Source of the DNA: an uncultured Dorea sp.
GTDB lineage: Bacteria; Bacillota; Clostridia; Lachnospirales; Lachnospiraceae
Direction: 5' to 3'
Assembly (NCBI GenBank): GCA_910586965.1
Contig: CAJUMF010000002.1
Location: forward strand, 1 to 64,000
Length of the DNA stretch: 64,000 bases
In this document: piece by piece, positions 34,751-43,424 of the stretch
Numbering within the stretch: the first letter of the stretch is position 1
Layout of the letters: every line of letters begins with the position of its first letter
Program-made: the position numbers and the translations under genes
The notes under the pieces: model-generated
Databases searched by the model: none
What the model was told of the DNA's origin: nothing
Seen by the model: the letters and a program-made list of their open reading frames with translations, nothing else

Positions 34751-34762
34751 AATACTGCCTCA
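34731..34762. terminator. Perfect 13-bp hairpin over the sigG stop codon
   Basis: 34731-34743 and 34750-34762 are perfect complements with a 6-nt loop that includes part of the TAA stop. No T-run follows immediately, so it may serve as a transcript 3'-end stabiliser or weak terminator rather than a standard terminator. Confidence 0.55.
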
Positions 34763-34819
34763 GTACTTGAAATTCTTTTAAGTTCATACTATCATGGAGG
34801 AAGACGGAGGAAATTAAGG

Positions 34820-35494
34820 ATGATGAAAGCATGTATTTTTGATCTGGACGGAACCCTTACGGATACCATCGAATCATTGACCTATTCTGTAAGGGAGACT
34901 CTGAAAGCGATGGGGCTTTCTGCGATTACAAGAGAGCAATGCCAGAGTTTCGTGGGAAATGGAGCTAAAGTGCTCTTGGAGAAATCCATACGGGCGGCAG
35001 GAGACCTTGAAGGGGCCAGAATTCATGAGGCTATGGAAATCTACGGACGCATATTTGATGAAAATTGTACATATCATGTAACACCCTACACAGGGGTTGT
35101 GGAATTATTAAAGGAGCTTAACGGCAGAGGGGTGAAGCTGGCGGTGCTCTCCAACAAGCCTCATCTGCAGACGGTTAAAGTAGTGGAGGAGATCTTTGGG
35201 CGGGACATCTTTGATGTTGTGCAGGGCCAGCAGGAAGGGATTCCGAGGAAACCTTCACCGGAAGGTATTTATGCTATACTGGAAAAGCTCGGGACGACAA
35301 AAGAAAAATGCCTTTATGTGGGTGATTCTGAGGTGGATATTGCCACAGGACGTAATGCAGCGATAAAGACGGTCAGTGTGACATGGGGCTTTCGGACAGA
35401 GGAAGAGCTCAAAGCTTCCGGGGCGGCATGTCTGATCCGCAGGCCAGAAGAGCTGCTGGAGCTTCCGGCAGATGCAGGTCATGGATATTTGTAA
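34820..35494 (+). CDS. HAD-family phosphatase (phosphoglycolate phosphatase-like)
   Basis: A 224-aa haloacid dehalogenase-type hydrolase. Motif I FDLDGTLTDT (nucleophile Asp), motif II VLSNKP, motif III Lys in PRKPSP and motif IV YVGDSEVD are all present, with a helical cap domain after motif I. Closest in pattern to Gph/PpaX. The substrate cannot be deduced. GGAGG lies 9 nt before the ATG at 34820; an ATG at 34823 is equally possible. Confidence 0.88.
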   Translation: MMKACIFDLDGTLTDTIESLTYSVRETLKAMGLSAITREQCQSFVGNGAKVLLEKSIRAAGDLEGARIHEAMEIYGRIFDENCTYHVTPYTGVVELLKELNGRGVKLAVLSNKPHLQTVKVVEEIFGRDIFDVVQGQQEGIPRKPSPEGIYAILEKLGTTKEKCLYVGDSEVDIATGRNAAIKTVSVTWGFRTEEELKASGAACLIRRPEELLELPADAGHGYL

Positions 35495-35533
35495 ACATAA
35501 GCAAGAATGAAAAAGAAGGGAGGGCAGTCAGGT

Positions 35534-35797
35534 ATGTATGAATATGATGAAGAATGTCTTGCGACTTTTCTTAAGAACCAGTCCAGACTATTCGATGCGC
35601 CGGTTGCAGAGACACTCGAGGAGGCGGAAGCCTTCTTAGAAGATTGCATGGCAGTGGTGGTGGACAGCATCGATGAAGTGCGGCAGTTTTTAGAGGAGGA
35701 AGGGCTGGATGTGGACGGGATGTCCGCAGAGGAATTAGAAGAGGCATCGGAAGTGTTTGCGATACCGAATGGAAAATACTTGATTGTGGAAGGCTGA
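35534..35797 (+). CDS. Small acidic protein (87 aa), unknown function
   Basis: A very acidic cytosolic protein, mostly helical, with a conserved-looking core ETLEEAEAFLEDCMAVVVDSIDEVRQFLEEEGLDVDG and a C-terminal strand FAIPNGKYLIVEG. I think I have seen close relatives labelled glyoxalase in related genomes, but no metal-binding or fold signature of that family is visible, so I leave it unnamed. AAGGGAGGG precedes the ATG at 35534. Ends at a bidirectional terminator. Confidence 0.65.
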   Translation: MYEYDEECLATFLKNQSRLFDAPVAETLEEAEAFLEDCMAVVVDSIDEVRQFLEEEGLDVDGMSAEELEEASEVFAIPNGKYLIVEG

Positions 35798-35804
35798 TAA
35801 AGAT

Positions 35805-35840
35805 AAGCCATAACTGCCTATTCGGCAGTTGTGGCTTTTT
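35805..35840. terminator. Bidirectional terminator between convergent genes
   Basis: The 14-bp stem AAGCCATAACTGCC / GGCAGTTGTGGCTT (one G-U pair) with a 5-nt loop is followed by T on the plus strand and preceded by A-rich sequence. It overlaps the last codons of the minus-strand gene. Confidence 0.85.
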
Positions 35841-36252
35841 CTAACGCTTCGTCTATTGCACTGGTAAGAATCTGGGAGGTATAAGGATATTCTTCAGAAT
35901 ATTCGATATTGTCCAAAGATTGTTTTTCATATACTTGTTCCGCGATGTTTTCAATCGTCGGCTGAATCAGCGGGTACATGGTCGTCACGGTTTCGTCCAG
36001 ATTGGAGAAGCGGATGGAGTTGATGTGGGCTTCATCCACAGTGACTTCCACCTCTAACGCCGTGTTGTTGAGCGTCACGGTAGACGTATAGACTCCGGGT
36101 ACATATTTGTCGGCTTCGGCGCTTGTTTCCCGGCTTTTTGGGCGGAACATAAATATCAGTAATATGATCAATACGATTGCCAAAACTGCAAAAATAGCAG
36201 TATATACAATCTCCTTCATATGCAATACAACAATTTTAGTTTTAGAACTCAT
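35818..36252 (-). CDS. Membrane-anchored FMN-binding-domain-like protein
   Basis: A 144-aa protein with one N-terminal transmembrane helix (about residues 12-35) and an extracellular domain of about 95 residues beginning YVPGVYTSTVTLNNTALEVEVTVD. It has the beta-sheet pattern and the final helix pattern (SQILTSAIDEALEKA) of small FMN-binding domains such as those linked to RnfG/NosR. The covalent-flavin Thr motif is not clear, so flavin binding is uncertain. GGAGGA precedes the ATG. Divergent from pth. Confidence 0.65.
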   Translation of the reverse strand: MSSKTKIVVLHMKEIVYTAIFAVLAIVLIILLIFMFRPKSRETSAEADKYVPGVYTSTVTLNNTALEVEVTVDEAHINSIRFSNLDETVTTMYPLIQPTIENIAEQVYEKQSLDNIEYSEEYPYTSQILTSAIDEALEKATTAE

Positions 36253-36377
36253 AGCAGTCCTCCTCGTAATTGTATAGTTATTGTTCTTTATAATGATATG
36301 AAATATTTGTTAAAATTATGCATGACAAATTGGAGGCATTCCTGTAGAATGTAGAAAGAAAGAGATGAGGTGAAAAT

Positions 36378-36962
36378 ATGTTTGTGATCGTAGGACTTGG
36401 AAATCCCACTCTGCAATATGAAGGAACAAGACATAATGTGGGATTTGATGTGATAGATCTGCTGGCAGATAAATATAATATAACTGTAGAGACAAGGAAA
36501 AACCGAGCATTGATCGGTAAAGGCATGATCGAGGGGAAAAAAGTCATTCTTGTGAAACCTCAGACTTATATGAATTTGAGCGGGGAGAGTGTAAGAGGGC
36601 TTGTAGATTATTATAAGATTGATGAAAGACAAGAGCTGCTTGTCATCTATGACGATGTGAGTCTCGGAGTGGGACAGCTCCGGATCCGTAAAAAAGGGAG
36701 TGCCGGCGGGCATAATGGGATAAAGAATATCATTTCCCATCTGGATACGGATATGTTCCTCCGCATTAAGATCGGAGTGGGGGAAAAGCCGAAAAAGTAC
36801 GATCTTGCGGACTATGTGCTCAGCCGTTTTTCTAAAGCGGAGAGAGAAGAGATGGAAGAGGGGTATGAAAAGGCAGTGAAGGCAGTAGCGCTGCTCCTTG
36901 ACGGAGAGATTGATGCCGCTATGAATGAATATAACCGAAAAGTAAAGCAGGAGGAGGCATAG
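36378..36962 (+). CDS. pth: Peptidyl-tRNA hydrolase
   Basis: A 194-aa Pth1 enzyme that releases tRNA from peptidyl-tRNA dropped by ribosomes. IVGLGNPTLQYEGTRHNVGFDVID contains the catalytic His and Asn; KPQTYMNLSG, YDDVSLGVGQLRIR and SAGGHNGIKNII are further conserved blocks. GAGGTG precedes the ATG. Followed after 3 nt by mfd, the usual pth-mfd order in Firmicutes. Confidence 0.97.
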   Translation: MFVIVGLGNPTLQYEGTRHNVGFDVIDLLADKYNITVETRKNRALIGKGMIEGKKVILVKPQTYMNLSGESVRGLVDYYKIDERQELLVIYDDVSLGVGQLRIRKKGSAGGHNGIKNIISHLDTDMFLRIKIGVGEKPKKYDLADYVLSRFSKAEREEMEEGYEKAVKAVALLLDGEIDAAMNEYNRKVKQEEA

Positions 36963-36965
36963 CGG

Positions 36966-39900
36966 ATGCAAGCCTTGATAAGGCCTTTAAGTGAACTGGC
37001 AGAGTTCGAAGAATTGTATAAGACAAGAAAAGAAAAACCTGGGATGACACGTGTCTGCGGCTGCGTGAATTCCCAGAAGACACATATGATGTACGCGCTT
37101 GGCGATGGCTGTAAATATAAAGTCATCGCTTGTTCTAGTGAGTCGAAGGCCAAGAGGGTATATGAGGAATATCGTTTTCTCGACGGCGAGACTTATCTCT
37201 ATCCGGCGAAAGACCTGCTTTTTTATCAGGCAGATCTTCGGAGCAAAGAGCTGATAAAGCAGCGGATGCAAGTCTTGGAGGCGATTATATCAAAGGAATC
37301 TGTCACAGTAGTAACAACTTTTGATGCATTCATGGATGCTCTTTTGCCTAAGAAAGTGATCAAAGAACGTGTGATACGGATTGCGTATGACGCGTCAATT
37401 GATATGGAAGAGCTTGCCCGTCGGCTTTCGGGAATTGGTTATGACAGAGAGGAACAGGTGGAAGGTCCCGGTCAGTTTGCTGTGCGGGGCGGGATTCTTG
37501 ACATCTATCCTCTGACAGAGGAGCTGCCGGTGCGTATTGAGCTGTGGGGAGACGAGGTGGATTCCATCCGCACCTTTGATGTAGAGACACAGCGGTCTAT
37601 AGAGAATCTCACGGAGGCAGTGATCTATCCTGCCATAGAGTATCCGGAGAAAGGGGAAAGAGATGTCTCGTTTTTGGAATACTTTGACAGGGAAGATACG
37701 CTCCTTTTTTTCGATGAGCCGTTGCGCCTTTTGGAAAAGGGACAGGGTGTGGAAGAAGAATTCATGGAGGCACAAAAAAAGCGCGTAGAGAGCGGGTACG
37801 AGATGTCTGACGGGGAGGCGAAGCTCTATACATCACAGGAAATCGTACAGTTGATGAACGGCTATAAGAGCATCGGATTTTTTGCGCTGGATATGCGATG
37901 TGCGGGCTTTTTAGTGCGGGAGACTTATCACCTGCAGACGAGAAGCGTGAACCCGTACAATAACAGCTTTGACATGCTGACTCAGGATTTAAAAAGACTT
38001 AAGAGAAATGGGTATCGGGTGGTGCTCATGTCCGGTTCGCGCACAAGGGCAAAGCGTCTGGCGGAGGATCTGCGGGATTATAATCTGAGCAGTTTTTACA
38101 GTGATGATATGGAACGCAAGGTGGAGCCGGGCGAGATTATGACAGTGTATGGTCATGTGGCGGAGGGGTATGAGTATCCGCTGCTTAAATTCACTGTTAT
38201 CTCAGAGACCGATATCTTTGGAAAGATAAAAAAGAAAAAGAAACGCCGGGTATATGAGGGGCGTAAAATCCAGAGTTTTGCTGAATTAAAGCCCGGGGAT
38301 TATGTGGTCCATGAAAGTCATGGACTTGGAATCTACCAGGGGATTGAAAAAATCGAGGTAGATAAGATATCCAAGGATTATATGAAGATTTCTTACGCCA
38401 AGGGCGGGAATCTTTATATTCCGGCGACCCAGCTTGACCTGATTCAAAAGTATGCCAATGCAGATGCAAAGAAACCGAGGCTTAACAGTCTTGGCACCCA
38501 GGAGTGGAACCGCACAAAGAGCCGGGTGCGGGGGGCAGTGAAGGAGATTGCCAGAGACTTAGTAGAGCTCTATGCGGCGAGAGAGAAAGCAGAAGGCTAT
38601 CAGTATGGTGAGGATACCGTCTGGCAGAAGGAGTTCGAAGAGATGTTCCCCTTTGAGGAGACGGAGGATCAGACTCTTGCCATCGAGGCAGTGAAGCGGG
38701 ATATGAGGAGCAAAAAGATCATGGACCGCCTGATCTGCGGGGATGTAGGGTACGGTAAGACGGAGATTGCGATCCGGGCGGCGTTTAAGGCGGTGCAGGA
38801 GGATAAACAGGTGGTATATCTGGTGCCCACTACGATCCTGGCACAGCAGCATTACAATACGTTTTTGCAGAGAATGAAGGACTTCCCGGTCCGGGTGGAT
38901 CTGATGTGCAGATTCCGGACTCCTGCCCAGCAGAAGAAGACGATTGAAGATCTGAAAAGGGGTCTTGTGGATGTTGTGATCGGCACTCACAGAGTGCTTG
39001 GAAATGATATGAAGTTTAAAGATCTGGGACTTCTTATTATTGATGAGGAGCAGCGTTTTGGCGTGCAGCATAAGGAAAAGATCAAGAAGATGAAAGAAAA
39101 TGTGGATGTGCTGACTCTGACAGCTACGCCGATTCCAAGAACCCTTCATATGAGCCTTATCGGAATCCGGGACATGAGTGTGTTGGAGGAAGCTCCCAAT
39201 GACCGGCTTCCGATCCAGACTTATGTGATGGAATACAATGACGAGATGGTGCGGGAGGCCATTGAGCGGGAGTGTGCAAGGCAGGGACAGGTGTATTATG
39301 TCTATAACCGGGTGGAGGATATTGCAGAAGTGACAGCCAATGTACAGAAACTGGTCCCGGAGCTCAATGTCGCGTTTGCCCACGGGCAGATGAAGGAGCG
39401 GGAGTTAGAGCGGATCATGTATGACTTCATCAACGGGGAGATCGACGTACTGGTGTCTACAACGATCATTGAGACAGGGCTTGATATTTCCAATGTCAAT
39501 ACGATGATCATCCATGATGCGGATCGTCTTGGATTGTCCCAGCTTTACCAGCTAAGAGGGCGTGTGGGACGCTCTAGCCGTATGGCTTATGCCTTTTTGC
39601 TCTACCGGAGGGATAAGCTTTTGAAAGAAGTGGCGGAAAAGCGGCTGGCGGCGATCCGGGAATTTACAGATCTGGGATCCGGTATTAAGATTGCTATGCG
39701 GGATCTGGAGATCCGGGGGGCAGGTAACCTTTTGGGAGCAGAGCAGCACGGACATATGGAAGCAGTAGGATATGATCTCTACTGTAAGATGCTTAATGAG
39801 GCGGTCCGGTATCTTAAGGGGGAAGCAGAGGAGGAGAATTATACGACGACGATTGATCTTAATGTAGATGCATATATCCCGGACAGTTATATTCCCAACG

Positions 39901-40310
39901 AGTACCAGAAGCTTGACATATACAAACGTATCGCGGCCATAGAGTCCGGGGAAGAGATGGAGGAGATGACGGAGGAGCTTATCGACCGGTTCGGAGATAT
40001 CCCGAAAAAGGCGGAGAAGCTTCTTGAAGTGGCAGCTTTGAAGGCGGAGGCCCACGGTGCCTATGTTACAGCGGTGGAGCAGAAGGGAGAGACTTTTACA
40101 TTTACCATGTTTGAAAAGGCGAAAGTGCACCCGGAAAAGATCCCTGAGTTGCTCGAGCGGCATAAAGGAGAGCTGGTGTTTAAAACAGATACACAGGCGC
40201 CGTGCTTTGTCTATCGGAAGCTTCGTAAGAATAAAAAAGAAAACCAGCAGAACTCTATGGAGACTGTGAAAAATATGTTAAATGAAATAAAAGGATTGAT
40301 AGATTGTTAG
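36966..40310 (+). CDS. mfd: Transcription-repair coupling factor
   Basis: A 1114-aa DNA translocase that removes stalled RNA polymerase and recruits UvrA. It has an N-terminal UvrB-like region, an RNA polymerase-interacting domain (KPGDYVVHESHGLGIYQGI near residue 440), RecG-like helicase motifs with Walker A CGDVGYGKTEIA, IIDEEQRFG, TATPIPRT and the RGRVGRS block, and a C-terminal TRCF domain. Full length and intact. Its last codons hold the promoter of the next gene. Confidence 0.97.
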   Translation: MQALIRPLSELAEFEELYKTRKEKPGMTRVCGCVNSQKTHMMYALGDGCKYKVIACSSESKAKRVYEEYRFLDGETYLYPAKDLLFYQADLRSKELIKQRMQVLEAIISKESVTVVTTFDAFMDALLPKKVIKERVIRIAYDASIDMEELARRLSGIGYDREEQVEGPGQFAVRGGILDIYPLTEELPVRIELWGDEVDSIRTFDVETQRSIENLTEAVIYPAIEYPEKGERDVSFLEYFDREDTLLFFDEPLRLLEKGQGVEEEFMEAQKKRVESGYEMSDGEAKLYTSQEIVQLMNGYKSIGFFALDMRCAGFLVRETYHLQTRSVNPYNNSFDMLTQDLKRLKRNGYRVVLMSGSRTRAKRLAEDLRDYNLSSFYSDDMERKVEPGEIMTVYGHVAEGYEYPLLKFTVISETDIFGKIKKKKKRRVYEGRKIQSFAELKPGDYVVHESHGLGIYQGIEKIEVDKISKDYMKISYAKGGNLYIPATQLDLIQKYANADAKKPRLNSLGTQEWNRTKSRVRGAVKEIARDLVELYAAREKAEGYQYGEDTVWQKEFEEMFPFEETEDQTLAIEAVKRDMRSKKIMDRLICGDVGYGKTEIAIRAAFKAVQEDKQVVYLVPTTILAQQHYNTFLQRMKDFPVRVDLMCRFRTPAQQKKTIEDLKRGLVDVVIGTHRVLGNDMKFKDLGLLIIDEEQRFGVQHKEKIKKMKENVDVLTLTATPIPRTLHMSLIGIRDMSVLEEAPNDRLPIQTYVMEYNDEMVREAIERECARQGQVYYVYNRVEDIAEVTANVQKLVPELNVAFAHGQMKERELERIMYDFINGEIDVLVSTTIIETGLDISNVNTMIIHDADRLGLSQLYQLRGRVGRSSRMAYAFLLYRRDKLLKEVAEKRLAAIREFTDLGSGIKIAMRDLEIRGAGNLLGAEQHGHMEAVGYDLYCKMLNEAVRYLKGEAEEENYTTTIDLNVDAYIPDSYIPNEYQKLDIYKRIAAIESGEEMEEMTEELIDRFGDIPKKAEKLLEVAALKAEAHGAYVTAVEQKGETFTFTMFEKAKVHPEKIPELLERHKGELVFKTDTQAPCFVYRKLRKNKKENQQNSMETVKNMLNEIKGLIDC

Positions 40311-40324
40311 AAAGAATGTATAAT
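40296..40324 (+). promoter_or_regulatory. Sigma-A promoter of the PrsA-like gene
   Basis: TTGATA (40296-40301) and TATAAT (40319-40324) with a 17-bp spacer. The -35 element lies inside the end of mfd. This gives the foldase gene its own start of transcription. Confidence 0.85.
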
Positions 40325-40361
40325 ATATAAGTTAGCAGGTACCAAGGAGGATTCGGATACT

Positions 40362-41435
40362 ATGAAAAAAAGATTATTGATAATTGTTGCTGCGCTTTCG
40401 GTTGCGTTCTCCTCGCTGAATGGATGCAGCCTAATTTCGACCAGTCCTGACGAAGTGGTTTTGAAAGTGAATGATTCAAAGCTCACGGCGGATGTGGCTA
40501 ATTTTTATGCGCGGTACACCCAGGCACAGTATGAGACTTATTTTGCATATATGGGCAACAATATGTGGAATACAAAGGCGGATAAAGATAAGACATATGA
40601 AGAGTCAGTTAAGGAGACGATCCAGAATAACTTAAAGCGGATGCTTGTCCTTGAGCAGCATATGAAGGATTATAATGTCTCCCTTTCGGAAGATGAGAAA
40701 GAATTGGTAAAAAAGGCAGCGAAAGAATTTGATGAGGACAATTCTCTGGAGAATAAAGAAAAGATCCTGTCCAATACGGAGGCGGTTGAGCGCATCCTTA
40801 CGCTGATGGCTGTGGAAGAACGGATGCGCACGGCGATCCAGAAGGATGTGGATACGAATGTGTCCGATGAGGAAGCAGCTCAGAAGAAGATGGATTATGT
40901 GCTGTTCTCTTATAAGAAAGAGGAGGGGGATACCTCGGCAGATATGACGGATGAGGAAAAAGCAGCAGTGAAGGAGAAGGCAGAAAGCTTTGCCAAAAGT
41001 GCCAAGGCGGACAGCAAGAAGTTCTTAGAACTTGCAGGGGAAGCGGGAGTAGAGCCTGAAGACACGTCCTTTGACGCAGAGTCGCAGTCTCCCAATGCAG
41101 ATCTTACAAAGGCTGCGGATGCTCTTGATAAAGGAGAAGTGACGGATGTAATCGAAGCAGATAACGGATGTTATGTTGCAAGGGTTACAAGCCTTATGGA
41201 TAAGGATGCTACAGAGTCAAAGAAGAAGGAGATCATCACAGAACGAGAGAATGAGCTGTTTACAGAAGTGACGGATAAATGGCTGAAAGAGGCGAAGACA
41301 GAGGTAAATAAAAAGGCGTGGAAAAAGATTGATTTTAATGCTTTGGGAGTTACAATGAAGCAGGCGGAGAAAGAGCCTTATGCGGATGAAGTGAAGACAG
41401 ACGATCAAGTAGAAGGCGACGAGTCAGAAGAATAA
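40362..41435 (+). CDS. PrsA/SurA-type peptidyl-prolyl isomerase lipoprotein
   Basis: A 357-aa extracytoplasmic foldase. A type II signal peptide ends at LNGCS, so the protein is lipid-anchored. A SurA-like helical N-terminal domain follows (about residues 30-170), then a parvulin-like rotamase region (about 175-290) with the VEPEDTSFDAESQSP and LDKGEVTDVIEADNGCYVARV segments, and an acidic C-terminal tail. It would help fold secreted proteins. AAGGAGG precedes the ATG, and it is transcribed from its own promoter. Confidence 0.87.
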   Translation: MKKRLLIIVAALSVAFSSLNGCSLISTSPDEVVLKVNDSKLTADVANFYARYTQAQYETYFAYMGNNMWNTKADKDKTYEESVKETIQNNLKRMLVLEQHMKDYNVSLSEDEKELVKKAAKEFDEDNSLENKEKILSNTEAVERILTLMAVEERMRTAIQKDVDTNVSDEEAAQKKMDYVLFSYKKEEGDTSADMTDEEKAAVKEKAESFAKSAKADSKKFLELAGEAGVEPEDTSFDAESQSPNADLTKAADALDKGEVTDVIEADNGCYVARVTSLMDKDATESKKKEIITERENELFTEVTDKWLKEAKTEVNKKAWKKIDFNALGVTMKQAEKEPYADEVKTDDQVEGDESEE

Positions 41436-41445
41436 ATAAGCTTAC

Positions 41446-41494
41446 TAAAAAAGAGAATGAAATTCGGAAAAAACCGGATTCATTCTCTTTTTTG
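41446..41494. terminator. Terminator after the PrsA-like gene
   Basis: A long stem of AAAAAGAGAATGAA and TTCATTCTCTTTTTT arms, with inner CGG/CCG pairing and an A6 loop. The T-run on the plus strand and the A-run on the left allow use in both directions against the convergent Xre gene. Confidence 0.88.
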
Positions 41495-41511
41495 TCTCAT
41501 GATCCATCATA

Positions 41512-41793
41512 TCATGAATTGCCGGTGATATCGCAGATAATCTGCTGAATGTGCGCTAATTGCTTTTCGTTCAGCCCGGTCACTTCAAGATAATGCCTGT
41601 GGTCCAATTCCAGTAAATAATCAGTGCTCACAGAAAAGAATTTTGAAATCTTGATCAGCATTTCAATTGACGGAAGAATATTGTTGTTTTCCCAATTAGA
41701 AACTGTTTGTTTTGAAACGTTTAATGCACTGGCAAGCTGTACTTGATTCAGATTAAAAGATAATCTAAGATTCTTGATATTGTCGCCAAACAT
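41512..41793 (-). CDS. Xre-family regulator at the head of the surface-protein island
   Basis: A 93-aa protein with a Cro/CI helix-turn-helix (LNQVQLASALNVSKQTVSNWENNNILPSIEMLIKIS) and a short helical tail. It is transcribed away from the island and shares a 142-bp intergenic region with the first island gene, which holds a strong sigma-A promoter. Control of that promoter and of itself is a reasonable inference. GGGAGG precedes the ATG on the minus strand. Confidence 0.88.
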   Translation of the reverse strand: MFGDNIKNLRLSFNLNQVQLASALNVSKQTVSNWENNNILPSIEMLIKISKFFSVSTDYLLELDHRHYLEVTGLNEKQLAHIQQIICDITGNS

Positions 41794-41843
41794 AAGTAAC
41801 CTCCCCCCTCTTTTTCCTTTCAGTGTACAAGAGAAAAAATCTC

Positions 41844-41872
41844 TTTACGAAATATTAAAGTATTGTTATAAT
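41844..41872 (+). promoter_or_regulatory. Sigma-A promoter of the surface-protein island
   Basis: TTTACG (41844-41849) and TATAAT (41867-41872) with a 17-bp spacer, about 60 bp before the first island gene. A small GAGA/TCTC inverted repeat around 41831-41843 just upstream could bind the divergent Xre protein. Confidence 0.75.
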
Positions 41873-41935
41873 GGACTATAGATAATCTTTTTATAGATAA
41901 AAAACAAAAATTATAGTCGTCAAGGAGGAAAGAAA

Positions 41936-43420
41936 ATGAAAAAAAGAATGATTGCATTACTGATGTCAGTGCTTATCTCCGGAGGATTGTGTACGGACAT
42001 GACAGTTTTTGCAGAAGATTTGAATGGAGGAGCGGGAAGCTCGGAAGAACTGGAAGGTATCTATAGCGGCACCTGCGGGGAGAATGCAGAATGGAAGCTT
42101 GAGAATGGGATTTTGACATTTAGCGGCAGCGGGGATGTGACATATCCCTCTGGGAGCGCTTCCTGGGCAGAATTTGGAGAGCAGATTCGTGAAGTAGTCG
42201 TAGAGCCGGGAATTACCAATTTTTATGTGACGTATTTTGGAAATAGTAATAATCTGACAAAGATTACATTAAATGAAGGGTTACAGTCTTTCCATGGAGG
42301 GATGTTCTATGGAACTGCAGTTAAGGAAATTACGATACCGGCCAGCGTAACTGCGATATTACATGAGGAAGATGACCAGCCGTGGCCTTTGTTTTCCAGT
42401 GATATACTGGAAAGGGTAGATGTAGCGCCGGGTAATTCTGTGTATTCTTCTGTCGATGGAGTGCTTTATAACAAGGATAAAACAGAAATGATATATTATC
42501 CGGTTGCGCGAGAAGGAAAGTTTGAGGTTCCAAATGGCGTTGTAGACTTGAATAGTGCGTTTTCTAAAAGCAAGTTGTCAGAGATCATACTACCTGATAG
42601 TCTCAAAAATCTTGGCAGTGGGTTTTACCTGTGCCGCAATTTGGAAAATATTGTTATCCCTCAAAATGTCAATGTCGAAAACATAGAATGGTACTGTTAT
42701 GCGATTTCTGGCTGTGATAGTTTGAAAAGTATAACTTTTCTAAGCAAAACATGCAACTTCGACGAGGGCGAACGCCTCAGCAAAGAGCTGGTGATCTATG
42801 GATATTCAGGTTCTACCGCGGAAGAAATGGCAAAAAAATCAGGCTGTAAATTTGTGGCATTAGATGCGGAGAACAGACAACCGGAAACGATGAAAGTTAA
42901 GGTAAAAGGAATCAAAATCTCAGGTGAATCGAAAAAGATTGCTGCCGGAAAGAAGATAAAACTGACAGCCAGCGTACAGCCGGATAACGCGGCGGACAAA
43001 ACAGTGACATGGAAGTCCGGCAATACAAAAGTCGCAACGGTGAACAGTTCCGGTGTTGTGACGATGAAGAAAGGTTCCGGCGGTAAGAGCGTAGTTATCA
43101 CGGCAACTGCGAAGGACGGCTCCGGTGTAAAGGGGACGTATAAGATTACCTCCATGAAAGGGGCACTAAAAAGTATCAAGATTTCCGGAAAGACTTCGAT
43201 AAAAGCAGGGAAATCCGTGAAGCTGAAAGCAAAAGTAAAAGCAGATAAAAAAGCGAATACAAAGCTGAAATGGACGAGCAGCAATACCAAATATGCCAAG
43301 GTAAGCAGCACCGGGAAAGTGACGGCACGTAAGGCAGGAAAAGGGAAGAAAGTAAAAATTACTGCAGCGGCTACAGATGGGAGTAAGAAGAAAAAGAGCA
43401 TTACAGTAAATATACGATAA
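41936..43420 (+). CDS. Secreted BspA-like leucine-rich-repeat protein with two Big2 domains
   Basis: A 494-aa exported protein. Signal peptide to about residue 27 (VFA cleavage), an N-terminal GTCGENAEWKLENGILTFSGSG module typical of BspA-like proteins, degenerate LRR_5 repeats (about residues 80-290, for example LSEIILPDSLKNL), then two Lys-rich Big2/Ig-like modules (about 320-494). No LPXTG or membrane anchor; the very basic C-terminal part may bind the wall or matrix. AAGGAGGAAAG precedes the ATG. First gene of the island. Its 3' part is almost the same as that of the gene at 52744. Confidence 0.85.
   Translation: MKKRMIALLMSVLISGGLCTDMTVFAEDLNGGAGSSEELEGIYSGTCGENAEWKLENGILTFSGSGDVTYPSGSASWAEFGEQIREVVVEPGITNFYVTYFGNSNNLTKITLNEGLQSFHGGMFYGTAVKEITIPASVTAILHEEDDQPWPLFSSDILERVDVAPGNSVYSSVDGVLYNKDKTEMIYYPVAREGKFEVPNGVVDLNSAFSKSKLSEIILPDSLKNLGSGFYLCRNLENIVIPQNVNVENIEWYCYAISGCDSLKSITFLSKTCNFDEGERLSKELVIYGYSGSTAEEMAKKSGCKFVALDAENRQPETMKVKVKGIKISGESKKIAAGKKIKLTASVQPDNAADKTVTWKSGNTKVATVNSSGVVTMKKGSGGKSVVITATAKDGSGVKGTYKITSMKGALKSIKISGKTSIKAGKSVKLKAKVKADKKANTKLKWTSSNTKYAKVSSTGKVTARKAGKGKKVKITAAATDGSKKKKSITVNIR
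42929..43420 (+). repeat. Big2 repeat module, copy A (492 bp)
   Basis: This stretch aligns without any gap to 53992-54483. I count 13 amino-acid differences over 163 residues, and long runs of identical bases. It codes for the two Lys/Gly-rich Big2 modules. Confidence 0.9.
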
Positions 43421-43424
43421 GGAT

